The translations under genes and the position numbers were made by a program. Source: Acorus gramineus (lineage: Eukaryota > Streptophyta > Magnoliopsida > Acorales > Acoraceae). Taken from it: a stretch of DNA of 64,000 nt. Of this stretch, positions 48,491 to 60,372 are shown in pieces (position 1 is the first letter of the stretch; every line of letters starts with the position of its first letter). The DNA lies in NCBI GenBank assembly GCA_030737835.1, contig CM060849.1:14365216-14429215 (forward strand), given 5' to 3'. The notes under the pieces are model-generated. The model saw only the letters and a list, made by a program, of their open reading frames with translations. It was not told the origin of the DNA and did not search any database.

Positions 48491-51153
48491 TGAAACCGAT
48501 CACTTTTGATGATGGTAACCTCAATGTGAAGAAGGAGACGACGACGACGATGATGATAGCTTGTATTATTTGCTTTGCTTTCCAGCTTTAAATGTCTCCC
48601 TTTTTAATGCTGAAACATTGCCCCCGTGAGTGAGAGAGAGAGACAGAATCATGGACGCAAGTGACTACCAGCTCTGAATGAATTTGTTTGAAAGCCTGTC
48701 GAGTGGTTTCCGTTCTCAGTATGGGATCAGTTGCCTTCACTCGCGGCCTAGATTACATGTTTTCCGTTCATTCTACGTGGCCTTTTCCACTAAAATTTAT
48801 TTTCGAGTCCTTCCTTGAACTTCAAATTTCCGTTTCGTCCCCGTGAATTAGAAGAAAAATGATTCTTTTTTAATTTTTTCTAAAATATATTGAATGCATA
48901 ATTTTTTTTCAGGTGGGGCTTGAAAAAAATTACTTAGAATATTTTTATTAATCCAAAATATTCCTCTAAAAATATAAAACATTATAAATATAAATATTTT
49001 TAAATTATGAGATATGGTAAAAATATTGTATATGATATTCAAACATAAATATTAGAAACATTTTTTTCCATTTTTTATAATTTAAAAAATCACTAAAACA
49101 AAAAACTACCATAATTGTTTAAAATAAAATTTTTTAGAAATATTTTTTGTTTTAAAATAAATAATTTTAAATTATTGATTTTAAAGATAAAATGTTATCA
49201 TAATGAATATTAAAACCCATTTTGAAGGAAAGAACTATAGAGCACAAGTTGATAATACATTCAATTAATTGTAAAAATAAATGCTTATGACAATCCGCTG
49301 CTATAAAAAAACAAAAATAAAAATAAAAATTGGGGGGAGAGGGGCTTCAGTCCCCCTGTTCTTACTGTGGGTCCACCCCTATATACAATATTATGTGATT
49401 TCATACATTATGTTAGTAATATGATAACTGTAAACAATGTTGTAAAATTTGAGAATGTATCATTGCTCAAACCGAAATGTCAACTTTAGGTCACTCATTA
49501 AGTCTCAACATATTTTAAAAAAAATTAATTATATATTTATTTAATGAAATACATAACAAAATAAAAAAGGTTTATGCTTGATTAAATGCATATTTGTTAC
49601 ATCTTTTAATACAATATATACTTGATTAGTAAAGACATATATCCTAGATAAAAACTGAATGTGTGGTTAAATATCTCGTGACAACTAGATATGAAAAGTT
49701 TGTCTCACTACTATCATCTTAAAATAAAGTCTTTAAACTGAATGCATAAAACGAATAAAGAGAGTATTAGGGTCTGCAGTGTCTTTTACAACATACAATT
49801 ACAAATAATATTTAGAAAAATATAGGTTTACAATATATATTTACATAGCCAATAGCTTAATTTATAATTAGAAAAAAAAATATTTACAACTTTTAATTAG
49901 AAAAAACATGTTAACGAGAAGAAAAAGGCTGGATATGTTATTAAAAAGCACGGGTGTTTTAAGACATTTCTCCGAGCCATGCTTACAGTCTCACGTGCAA
50001 CTCTCAAAGCTCACATTTACGGGTGGGGTCCACTTAATATAATGTTCCTTGACACACATTCTCCGTTTTTCGCGGAAAACACACCGACAAATATATAATT
50101 TTCCACCCCTCGAAAAACCAAAAAAACTAAAAGGACAAATTGCACAGATAACCCCAGTTGTTTTAATATTTGCAACAACAGAGCCCTGTCTGGTGGATGT
50201 TAACCCAAAAAAAATAGCCCTGGACTCGCGTGATATATAAATCACGTCGGATTTATATATCATGCATCCATCTCAATTCGTTAAAAAAAAATCATCTGAT
50301 TTTCTTTGGTATATTTATTATCAAATTAAAATTGAAATAATATTTAAATATTTGATTATATCTCAATTTTAATGGATAAGATTATTTTGAATTTTATCTC
50401 AATCTAGAATATTGAAATTTTAAAACTTTAATTATACAAGATTTTAAAATTTAGATAAAATTTTAATACACAAGAAGATAAATTTTAAAATTTGAATTAT
50501 ATTTAATAGATAATATTGAGGTAAGTTTTAAATTTTGAATTATATTTTAATTAAATTTTAAATTCAAATTAATTCAAATTCTTTATCTCAATCTCATTTA
50601 TTAAATTAAATATAATTCAAATTTGAAATTTCATCTCAATCTTATTTATTAAGATTTTATCTGAACTTTAAAATCTTAAATAATTTAAAATTTCACATTT
50701 AGATAAGATATAATTAAATATTTAAATTCTATTTTAATATTATCTGATTTTATTTTAATTTGAAATTTAGTATAAAAATATACAAATATGGTTATTAGAT
50801 AATACAAAAAAAACGTGAGCGCCTTCTTTAAAAGAATAAAAACAAACAACTCAATCATTTTCTGCTAATATTAATCAAACATGGCTATTGTTACAAATAT
50901 TCAAAAAAAACCCAAAATTGGACGAATTCATCCCGTTTGGATATGAATTTAAACAAATTTTGTGTTAAAAAAAATAAAAAATTCAAACACATTTTAATTA
51001 TGATTTTGAAACACAAGATTTTAAAAATCTTAACTTTTAAGCCTCCAATTCCACCTCCAAACACCAAACTCTTTCCAAATCCACCCTATCCCTTCCCAAG
51101 ACGTACTTCCCCTCCAACTCTCACAAGTGAAACAACCCAAAAGCACCACACTA
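48491..51153. other. Intergenic region between fucosidase and PPR genes
   Basis: Very AT-rich. Contains a perfect 13-bp hairpin at 50231-50262 and a degenerate repetitive block at about 50390-50760 built of AAATTTTAAATTC, TTTATCTCAATCT and their inverses. No gene seen. Confidence 0.6.
50231..50262. repeat. Perfect 13-bp hairpin
   Basis: TGATATATAAATC (50231-50243) and GATTTATATATCA (50250-50262) are exact inverted repeats with a 6-base loop. Confidence 0.9.
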
Positions 51154-53046
51154 ATGATGCTCACCATGTCTATCCCCACCAGGCTCCCCCTATCCCCACC
51201 CCCACCCCACTCCACCTCTCCCCCCTCCCCCGTCCTCCTCCCCGACCGCGCGTGCACCCTCCTCGACGGCTGCGCGACCATCCCCCGCCTCCTCGAGATC
51301 CACGCCGCGGCCCTCCGCGCGGGCATCCACTCCCACCCCATCGTCAACTTCAAGCTCCAGCGCACCTACGCCTCCCTCGGCCGCCTCGACCGCTCCCTCT
51401 CCCTCTTCTTCTCTCTCACTGACTCCCCCAACGTCTATCTCTGGACCTCCCTCATCCACTCCCACGCCTCCCGCGCCCTCCACTCCCAAGCCCTCTCCCT
51501 CTTCTCTCTCATGCTCTTCTCGGGCGTCACCCCCAACGCCCACACCTACTCCTCCATCTTGAAATCGTGTCCCCTCAATCAAGGCCGGGCCGTGCATTCC
51601 CACGTTGTCAAGTCCAGCCTCGCCAATGATCCGTACGTGCGCACCACCCTCCTCGATATGTACGCGCGCGCCGGGGACACCGAGAGCGCCTCCCACTTGT
51701 TCGAGACAATGACGGATAGAACCCTCGTCACGTCCACGGCCATGATCACCTGTCACGCGAAGAACGGGTCCGTCGATGATGCGCGTAGGGTCTTTGACTC
51801 TACTATTGATAGGGACGTTGTGTGCTGGAACGCGATGATCGATGGGTACACCCAGCACGGTCGGCCAAACGAGGCGCTCTCCCTCTTCCGCGACATGTTG
51901 TCGTCCAAAATCAGATTCAATGAGGTCTCCGTGCTCTCTGTGGCCTCGGCGTGCGCCCAGCTTGGCGCGCTTGAATCGGGCCGTTGGATTCACGCGTACG
52001 CCAAGTCCAATGGCATCGACGTTGGGGAAGCGCAGGTGGGGACCGCGCTCGTCGACATGTACTGCAAGTGCGGGAGCCTCGAAGACGCGAGACTGGTGTT
52101 TGACGGCATCAGGAACAAGGACGTCGTTGCGTGGAACTCGATGATCATCGGGTACGCCGTGAACGGGCTCAGCCGAGAAGCGCTGAGGCTCTTCTCCGAT
52201 ATGACCGAACTCAAGCTCTGGCCAACCGACATAACATTCATCGGAGTCCTGAGCGCGTGTGGGCATGCGGGTCTGGTGGATGAGGGGAGGAGGCTCTTCC
52301 ACTCGATGAAAGAGGATTATGCGATTGAGCCAAAGATAGAGCACTATGGATGCTTGATTGACGTACTCAGTCGTGCGGGGCATGTCGAGGAGGCTTACGA
52401 ACTCGTGAAATCGATGCCGATGGAGCCTGACCAGGTCTTGTGGGGGACACTCTTGGGCGCTTGTAAGCTTCACGGAAACGCGTCTCTAGGAGAAGAGATA
52501 GCGGAGTTCTTGGTCGCAAACGGACTCGCCAATTCGGGGACGTATACACTACTCTCAAATATCTACGCCTCGAAAGGGGACTGGAAGAATGTAGCAAGAG
52601 CGAGGGCGTTGATGAAGGAACACAAAGTACAGAAGGAGCCCGGGTGCAGCTCGATCGAGGTGGACGGACGGGTGTATGAGTTCTTGATGGGGGATCTGAG
52701 CCATCCGAAGAGCGGGGACATCTATGCCATGTTGGAGGAGCTGAGGGAGGCATTGAAGGCGAGAGGGTACGTTCCGAGGACGGAATTGGTGTTGCACGAC
52801 GTGAATGAGGCGGAGAAGGAGAGGGTGCTGAGTGTGCACAGCGAGAGGCTGGCGATCGCTTTCGGGCTGATCAGCACGAGGCCTGGAACGCCCATTCGGA
52901 TAGTGAAGAATCTGAGGGTGTGCCTGGACTGCCACGAGGTGACTAAGCTGATATCGAAGATCACCGGGAGGAGGATTGTTGTTAGGGACCGGAACCGGTT
53001 CCACCACTTCGTCGATGGGACGTGCTCCTGCGGGGATTACTGGTGA
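51154..53046 (+). CDS. ELI1: DYW-type PLS pentatricopeptide repeat protein, ELI1-like
   Basis: Organelle C-to-U RNA editing factor. Single exon, 630 residues. The first ATG is 51154; an upstream in-frame GTG is not needed. The N-terminus (TMSIPTRLPLSPPPPHSTS) is S/T/P-rich and could be a plastid transit peptide. Then about ten P/L/S repeats (for example VYLWTSLIHSH, VVCWNAMIDGYTQHG, VVAWNSMIIGYAVNG), E motifs (MEPDQVLWGTLLGACKLHG; LLSNIYASKGDW), and a full DYW deaminase domain with HSERLAIAF (HxE), CLDCH and the terminal CSCGDYW. Motif order and wording (TSTAMITCHAKNG, PTDITFIGVLSACGHAGLV, PKIEHYGCLI) match remembered Arabidopsis ELI1 (At4g37380), reported for plastid ndhB editing. All zinc ligands and the catalytic Glu are present. 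Codon use is extremely GC-rich, unlike the flanks. Confidence 0.93.
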   Translation: MMLTMSIPTRLPLSPPPPHSTSPPSPVLLPDRACTLLDGCATIPRLLEIHAAALRAGIHSHPIVNFKLQRTYASLGRLDRSLSLFFSLTDSPNVYLWTSLIHSHASRALHSQALSLFSLMLFSGVTPNAHTYSSILKSCPLNQGRAVHSHVVKSSLANDPYVRTTLLDMYARAGDTESASHLFETMTDRTLVTSTAMITCHAKNGSVDDARRVFDSTIDRDVVCWNAMIDGYTQHGRPNEALSLFRDMLSSKIRFNEVSVLSVASACAQLGALESGRWIHAYAKSNGIDVGEAQVGTALVDMYCKCGSLEDARLVFDGIRNKDVVAWNSMIIGYAVNGLSREALRLFSDMTELKLWPTDITFIGVLSACGHAGLVDEGRRLFHSMKEDYAIEPKIEHYGCLIDVLSRAGHVEEAYELVKSMPMEPDQVLWGTLLGACKLHGNASLGEEIAEFLVANGLANSGTYTLLSNIYASKGDWKNVARARALMKEHKVQKEPGCSSIEVDGRVYEFLMGDLSHPKSGDIYAMLEELREALKARGYVPRTELVLHDVNEAEKERVLSVHSERLAIAFGLISTRPGTPIRIVKNLRVCLDCHEVTKLISKITGRRIVVRDRNRFHHFVDGTCSCGDYW

Positions 53047-55032
53047 AAGTCTGGCTCAGGTGGTCATGTGGAATTCACTGCTGATTCCGCACAACTTGCA
53101 CCAGTGTATGTGCTCATGATTGTTGATATGTGCCAATCCTTTGTGTTGTTAGCTCCATCGCACCAGTCAACACTGTATCGATGCATCTACCTCGTTTGTA
53201 GTTTTTTTTGTATATTTTTCCAAAAAGGTTCATTTGTTTTGATTGATGTAAAACTATCGTAAATTTTACATTTTTGAAAAAAAGTACAATAAAGTTTATA
53301 TTTGGAGAGGCAGAAAACTCTTTTTACTGATATCCCACCCCGTTTTTTATCCACCTAGCCTAAATTGTCATTCTTGAAAATGACTTTATTACCCTTCCAT
53401 CATCTGATTATTACTTCAAATATATTTCACACATTACACATTGAAATATAACTATGATAATTGTATTCATGTTATATATAACAAGTATATTTTTTATTGA
53501 TTAATCTATTATGTGAGCGAGCTTGAACAATTTTTAAAGCTCGGTTAGGCTCGGGACCTGGATCAAACTTCATTTTGTGTTAAAATTCGACTCGTTGTGT
53601 TATAAAAAACTTAGTTGAAACTTGACTAAACTCTTTTATAAGATCAGAACATTAAATTAATACAAAGCTATACTCATTTAGGCTCATGAACTTGACTCAT
53701 TTAGGATCCTTAAAAACCCTAAAATGAAGAAGAACGCTAGGCCCGTTGAGGCTTGGGAGCTTGCCTTGCCTCGGCTCGACCCGTTTATAAACGAGTCGAG
53801 CCACACATTACACATTGAAATATAACTATGATAATTGTATTCATGTTATACATAACAAGTATATTTTTTATTGATTAATCTAATATGTTTTAATGAATTT
53901 ATTATATTTCAAAAAATTTAGATAATAGATAGATTATGACATATTATATATGAATTATGAAAAATAAAGCATGAAATAATTTATTCATCTATTATATTGC
54001 AAAACATTATAAAATTTATGCATAACATATCAACAAATACAAACTATACTTCTCAAAATAGATCAAGAGTGATAACAATTACGTAAAAATAAGGGTAACT
54101 ACGTCATTTTAGTGATAAAATAGTAAAAGAATGCTTTTTGAGTAAAATTTTAAAAAAGACTGATTTGGATATTTTGGATCTTTAAAAGACTTTGTTTGGG
54201 TATTTTTTCTAATTAAAATGCAAAATATTCTAAAAATTTTATGGATAGAAATGAAAGATATTAAGATTTATATTATGAATATTTAATACAACCAACCCTA
54301 AAATTATTTATCAAAAATAAAAATCGAATTATTTCAAAATTTATTGAAATATTTTTTATTGGAAGTGTATTTTCCAAAAATAATGTAAATACATTTATTT
54401 TTCTGAAAACTTTTGACTCCATTTCATATTCTAAATATTTTTACTCAATTTGAATCATATACATATAATTAATTTTTAGAAAATTGTGAGTCAATTTGAG
54501 ATTCTAAATATCGACTCGACTTGATTAAAATATATTTATTTTTCTGAAAATTTTGGCACCAATTTCGGTATAACAAATTATAATAAACAAAAATAAAGGA
54601 AACGCTATTTTATGGAAGGGTGACACTTTCTTGTGAAATATCTTTCAACCCACATAAAACATAAATCTTTTTCAATATCAATGGCCATTAATCATTCCTA
54701 ACAAATCAGATCCATAAAATTATTAGAAATCATATCGGTTTGAGATTTACGTCATTACGTGGAAGATGGATGAAAGGTCAATGAATAAAATTTCGAAAAA
54801 TCCTAGTTTGTTACTTTCCTTTTTCAATGCATATAGAAAAGTAATTGCATTCTCCTAACAAACTCATCAATCAAAACCAGACAGACAGATTTCCATTACT
54901 TGTAACAATCAAAGAAAATCTTGAACGCAATAATTAACTTTCGTCCTGCCAAAAAAAAAAAACCAGACCAAAACTCATTATAAACACCTGAATCAGAACC
55001 AAAAACTAATCAAAAGAGAAGAGAGAGAGACC
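53047..55032. other. Intergenic region between PPR and F-box genes
   Basis: AT-rich, with an 85-bp direct repeat pair and an inserted segment listed separately. No gene seen. Confidence 0.6.
53430..53892. repeat. Pair of ~85-bp direct repeats around a GAGC/GCTCG-rich segment
   Basis: CACACATTACACATTGAAAT through TATTGATTAATCTA is present at about 53430-53512 and 53805-53890 with two or three differences. Between them lies about 290 bp with GAGCGAGCTTGAAC at the left and GACCCGTTTATAAACGAGTC near the right, the style of a common plant DNA transposon family. Confidence 0.85.
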
Positions 55033-57769
55033 ATGAAGAGATGTCACAGAGAGACCAACATTAGTGAACTACCCAATGAAATCCTTGCTCACATCCTAAC
55101 CAAGTTACCCATTCAAGACGCCGTCCGTACAAGCTCCCTCGCGAAACAATGGAGGCACATCTACACCGAGATGCCCCGCCTCGAATTCACGGAGGACTCC
55201 GACCAAATCCACTGGAAGAAAGACAGTGACGGGTGCGCATCAAATGAATGGCTCTCCATCATTGATCGGCTGCTCGATCGCATCGGGCCTTCCATCGAAA
55301 CGTTCGTCTTGTCCCACAATCTCTATCATCACGGTCCCCATGTCAATGGTTTCATCAATCGTCTCCAAAACAAGTCCATAAAAGCCCTTTTTATATTTAA
55401 TAACAGCGCTTTTAGTATCCCAGTCCAAGTTTTCAGACACTGCAGAACATTAGTCAATTTATGCTTGGTCAACTGTCGCGTTCAAATCCCCGACGGATTC
55501 GTCGGCTTCCCTTGCTTGAAGTTCCTAAGGGTTTGCTCTAACACTTCGGTTGAGACCTACCGACGGCTCATCTCGAGATGCCCACGTCTTGAGAGGTTGT
55601 GCATATTGGTTTACTGTGATTCCCCATGTACAACACTTCAAATTGGTGATCTACAGCATCTGAAGTTGTTGAAGCTGTGTGTACGTGGTGGTCTTCTCAA
55701 GGTGCAAGGGCTCGAGTTGATTCCTCCATTGCAGAAAGTGGAGCTCATTGTTTGTTGGCAGAGTGGACGTCCTGATGAGGAGGATGTATATTCAATCATG
55801 GAGGAGTTTTTCAAACGCGAGAACGGAGTCCGTCGTCTGTCCCTTGTCACACGTTCAATAACGGTATTTATTTCACAAGATCCTTGTTTCATATCAAATT
55901 TTTTTTATGGGTGGTGCGCCATAGTATTTTGGATAATTTATAAGAGTATATATTTTAATTTTTCATAAAATATATGTTTTATTACATAAACCATTGGCTT
56001 AAGCCGCCATCTTTTGAAAAATAAAAGAAAGGAATGAGTGAAAGAACAAGATAAAGAAAAAGTCTTATATTTATCATAATAATTTTAAAAAAATTATTTT
56101 CCAATATGATTTATTTTTCTCTCATTATTCATCCGAATTGAATAATGAGAGTACCCCCAACTTATGGACTAATCATGGACAGATTGGACCTTTTTTTTTG
56201 GGGTGTGTGTGAAAACTAGTGAAAGCGTCATTAAAAAAGCTAGCAAAATCATTGGAATGGGCCTTTTGATATCTAGTTTCGAATGGGTGCTTACTGATTT
56301 TTCTTTTCCAATATATCTAAACACAGAATTCGACGATAATTGAGGCTACATTTCTCAACTTGACTCGTGTAACTATAAAAATGGATTTCACGGAGTTGGC
56401 GGCCATGGAAGGGTTCTCTCGTATATTGAGGAACGCCCCTAAGCTTCAGGAGATCTCTGTTAAGGTTAGTAAGGGACCTAAGGGAGTGTTTGTGTTTAAA
56501 GGAAAATAAAAAAAAGTAAAAAATTTCTCATGGGTCACTTAAAAAACCTGGTGTTTGTCACACTGGAAGAAAATTTTCCCTCACTTTACTTTTGCTATTT
56601 TGTCTTATTAAAATTAGAAAAAAAAAATTTCCAGTGAAATTGGAGAAAAGTGAGAGAATATGATTTTCTCTTCTTACCAACAAAAACAATGTGATAAAAT
56701 ATTTTTATCCTCTTATCCTTGCTTATTTTTTTTATTAAATCTGATTTGATTTATTGAATGGATTTAGATTTTTTTATTTACTGAATAGATCTAGGGTTTT
56801 TTTTTTTTTTTTTGGATATTTTGGTTTTGCTTAACCTGAGATCTTATATTCATTTTTATGGTTTATTTGAGATCTTAGATTGAGACCTTTTTTAATTCAT
56901 CCCTATGTTGAAGATCTAAAGCAATCAAAATATGTTTTTTCTACCTACCCCCAATAAGAATTTTTTTTTCTTTTTTCTTTTTTTCTTTTGGAGTAAGATG
57001 ATTTCCAGATTTTGCTAGAAGGGGGAAAAGCATTTAAAAAAAATGAAAACCCTTAATCTTTTGAAAATCTTAAGATTTCAATTAAAAAAAGTGGTTTCTA
57101 GAGATTACTCTGGAGTTTGTGGCAGCTTTCAAAAAATTAAAACTCTCATAGTTTGAAATCTCAAAAGTACATTGTAAAGTGAATTTTTATTCAGGATAAT
57201 AATTTTTATTTTCTGTCACTTTCCATTACAGGCACAAACAACAATTTTTATTTCCCATCACTTTCCATTATAGGCACAAACAGCATATAAACTGGTCAAA
57301 GGGAAAAAAATCTCTTTTTCATCACTTTTCTTTTGACCAACATTTCTTCCCTTTCCCTCATTTTCCCCGTCACTGTGCACAAACACACCCTAAATGTGAA
57401 TATTTCATTTCCTTCATAGGTAATCACTACTCATATTTATAATGAAAGCTCGATGTTGTTGTTCATCAGAATGTCCCAGCTAGAAGACTCAGGTCGACAT
57501 GGCAGCAAGACTTTTGGGATAAACAGGGAGAGCCATTCCAGTGTCTCTCCAACAATGTGAGGATCATAGGCATGCATGGGATCAAATTTAGTTGCAGTCA
57601 CTCTATGTGGTTTGTCATGTTCTTGGCCAAGAGTGCACGGGTCCTCAAGAAACTGGAATTGAATGTCCTCAGGGATACACAAATGTCCCCCCTTATTGAA
57701 GAGGAGCTCCATCTTGTCAAACCAGCATCAACGGATTTGGATTTTGTGTTGAACTTGATGGATGGTTGA
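55033..57769 (+). CDS. F-box/FBD/LRR protein, intact
   Basis: Likely substrate receptor of an SCF ubiquitin ligase. Three exons: 55033-55863, 56327-56464, 57470-57769, all phase 0, 422 residues, normal for the family. Exon 1 gives the F-box (LPNEILAHILTKLPIQDAVR, about 12-31) and LRR-like part (LVNLCLVNCRVQIPDGFVGF; LQHLKLLKLCV). Exon 2 (NSTIIEATFLNLTRVTIKMD) continues the LRRs. Exon 3 carries the FBD-like end (NNVRIIGMHGIKFSC ... RVLKKLELNV). Without splicing, exon 1 would read into unrelated residues after SIT, so the three-exon model is preferred. A GAGAGA-rich leader lies directly before the ATG. Intron 2 contains a Tourist-like MITE. It is the inverted sister of the pseudogene at 5.5-6.4 kb. 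The substrate is unknown; such genes turn over rapidly in plants. Confidence 0.9.
56482..57390. mobile_element. Tourist-like MITE in F-box gene intron 2
   Basis: Left end GGGAGTGTTTGTG; inverted right end GGGTGTGTTTGTGCAC. Flanked by TAA at 56479-56481 and 57391-57393. Inside, CACTTTCCATTA(C/T)AGGCACAAACA is repeated in tandem at about 57219 and 57260, so the element may be a nested or internally duplicated copy. 909 bp, non-coding. Confidence 0.8.
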
Positions 57770-58071
57770 AGTCCATTGTACATTTTTGTATTGCACCAAT
57801 GAATCAATGAACTCTTCTTTGTGGGTTTTGGATTTGGAAGTTCCTACTAGTTTTAGGAAAATGAAGACAATTTCATGGTGTGTTTAGATATGATTGAAGA
57901 TATATTCAAATAAATAGTTATCAATTTTTTTTTTTGGTTAGATGCAATTGCTTTCCTATTGAATTTTTTTTGCAGCTCTTTTGGAATTTTAACAACAGTG
58001 TAAAAAATGATGAAGTGGTCAAACTAACAAGGAAGTCTTGAACTCTAAATGTGGGTAACACCCTCTTTTTA

Positions 58072-58294
58072 GGGTCTGGATTCAATCTGACTATCGAACC
58101 ACACAGCCTATGAATCGAACTGCACAATCAATTGTTGAGTACAAGTGTCACTCTCCTATTGGATCCCGTCAAGCCTGGGTTTGATCAATACAATATCTAA
58201 TAGAGGAGTGACACATGTACCCAACAATTAACTGTGCAGTTCGATTCATTAGTTATGTAGTTCAAACTAATCGAAATCTGACCGGATTTGAACT
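58072..58294. mobile_element. Foldback MITE with ~100-bp arms and 10-bp target duplication
   Basis: The left arm (58072-58170) is the inverted repeat of the right arm (58190-58294). Best matched is ATGAATCGAACTGCACA against the same word inverted, then AATTGTTGAGTACAAGTGTC against AATTGTTGGGTACATGTGTC. Both sides are flanked by CCTCTTTTTA (58062-58071 and 58295-58304). The length of the duplication points to the Mutator group. The transcript would fold into one long hairpin. Confidence 0.88.
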
Positions 58295-58559
58295 CCTCTT
58301 TTTAAAACAGTGTTTGAATTTTCTCATGGGTTTTCTTTATTGATAATTAAAAGTGTATTACTATGACTAGGAGAAGGATATCCAAAAAGAATACAAAGCA
58401 TGAGCACAAGATGAGATTCGATCCATAGATTTTTGAACTCTAGCCCCCACTGCTATTCCAGCGGGTGTTTGGGCCATGCGGCTCACCAAAAATGAAGTGG
58501 TTTTTAGGTTGAGAAGATACTATTTTGAGAACCTATAGCACCTCTTCTCCCATTTTATT

Positions 58560-58804
58560 TCTAAATGGAGCACATATCTAGCGGAAGAGCGCACCATTCG
58601 TGTCAAGGGAGATAGACTTCGCATTGAGGAGTAAAAGAGATTTGATGTTCGATCTGGGTGGCCTATCGTCCACCGAGTTCTCTTGTTAGTGCTATGTTGT
58701 TTTGTTTTAAATTTCTCTGAACCTCCTCATCATCAATTCGGTCATTGTACTTTGATCAATTTAAATACAATGCCAAACTTTCTCAAAAAAAAAAAAAAAA
58801 AAAG
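58560..58804 (+). mobile_element. Poly-A-tailed retroposon end (LINE-like)
   Basis: A segment ending CCAAACTTTCTC followed by 19 A (58785-58803) has the form of a plant LINE 3' end. No coding part recognised, and the 5' limit is uncertain. Confidence 0.45.
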
Positions 58805-60372
58805 ATTTGTTAGTGGGTCGGATTTGGATCCTATTAAGGATCTGATGGACCTTGGATAAATGGAGCTCGGATCTGGCCCAGGTCTGACCCAAAGTGAACA
58901 ACCACCCCCTTCTCTCTTGATGCATACAGAGGAACCCCAAATCCAATAGCCTGCCCTTCTAAATATGCGATTCTTCTAACTCATCTTGTTCATTGCCGCC
59001 ACGGGGTTTGTCATCTCCTATGTTGGAAGATATGGAAATCGATAATTCTTTAGTGAAGTTGGAGACAACTTTAACTAGGGATTAAAAGCTGGTCATCTTT
59101 TAAAGTTTTTCAATGAGGCTTTAAACATGAAAACAAACACCACAGATGGGAACTAATATGCGGTCAAATATGGTTGACATAGATGACAGGGTGAATAACA
59201 GGAGATGAGTTGGTGATGATGAGCTCGACGTAGGTGACAAATGCACAAGTTGGCAACGACCTTTATGCATCAACTGTTGCTGCCCAAAAGACAATGGATT
59301 CTTATTCCACCCTGTTTTCTCTCATTTTGGATTCAGTAGGGGCTCATATTTCTTTCTAACAATACCCAACGAGTGAATTTTTCACACTTCTCTAGTGATC
59401 CTTGGACAGAGTTAATTCACCTAAAATAACACCAACCAAATGGGATCAACTGTTTATGCACATTACCACCTGGGTTTCATACCTCAAGTCAGGATTGACC
59501 TTTAACACCTAGGTGCTTGTTCTAAATGGAATGACAAATGAGCAAGTCAAAGATGCTCATGCAACAGGGGTCTGCAATCATTAATTGGTGGTCATGGGCA
59601 ATGTTCAAATAACTTCACAAATATTTTTTTAAAAAAAAGGTCTGCGGGAGGATCATTGCATTGCATCATAATATCATATTTTCTAGAAAGGCATTACCAT
59701 CCAATGCCTATAGTAACAGTACAGACTACCACAACAATATGCAAAGTTGCAATACCAAACAATGACACATAATGGTTCCACAATTTCGCTTTGGAAAACC
59801 ATGATGAAAAGCACTCTTCTAATTAGTCTGTTAGAAAATTTGTCAACCACAATAAAATCAGAAAAGTAAGGAGCTCTCAACATTCTGGAGTAATGAAAAT
59901 GAAACCTCGATTGTCAAGAACTTGAAATCACAAAGTTTTATAATACCACTGACCTGGACTGGTCTGATGAGCTTCAGATGTTGTAGTTTAGGAGGAGATC
60001 AGCAACTTTAAAATCTCATACTTTGCCTATGTCTGCTGAAAATATTTGATGCAACTGCACGTTTTTCTAATCCTCCAGCTTTGGTATCCTACGCATGTGG
60101 TCCAAATAACGCTTCCAAAACACATGATTGGAAAGTTTTGAGTCAGTTTATGAAATGAAGCTTGTAAAGATTTTACTGTAAGTGCTAGAATTGTTCCTTG
60201 ATCCCAAACCAAGGGATGAATGCACTTTAGCACTAGATTGGATCTCAATGAAGATAGCAAATATCCAGAAGGCACAAAAAAACAGTTAAAGAAATGTCCA
60301 TATTCATGGAAATTTTGACAAAATCCAAACAAAATGCAAGAAACAATTTGGCCAACAAGAGACTGCATTTAC

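Larger units (their letters stand above)
57770..60372. other. Intergenic region after the F-box gene
   Basis: Holds the foldback MITE and the poly-A-tailed retroposon end. From 58.8 to 60.3 kb I see no gene except the possible last exon and 3' UTR of the YqgF-like gene. Confidence 0.5.

Noticed and set aside
51190-52473. 427-residue open frame on the minus strand
   Set aside because: It is the antisense shadow of the GC-rich PPR gene; the composition leaves few stops and no known family is visible.
60255-60275. GGATATTTG as the GYL start of the last YqgF-like exon
   Set aside because: No AG dinucleotide directly before it, and the following residues do not match the family.
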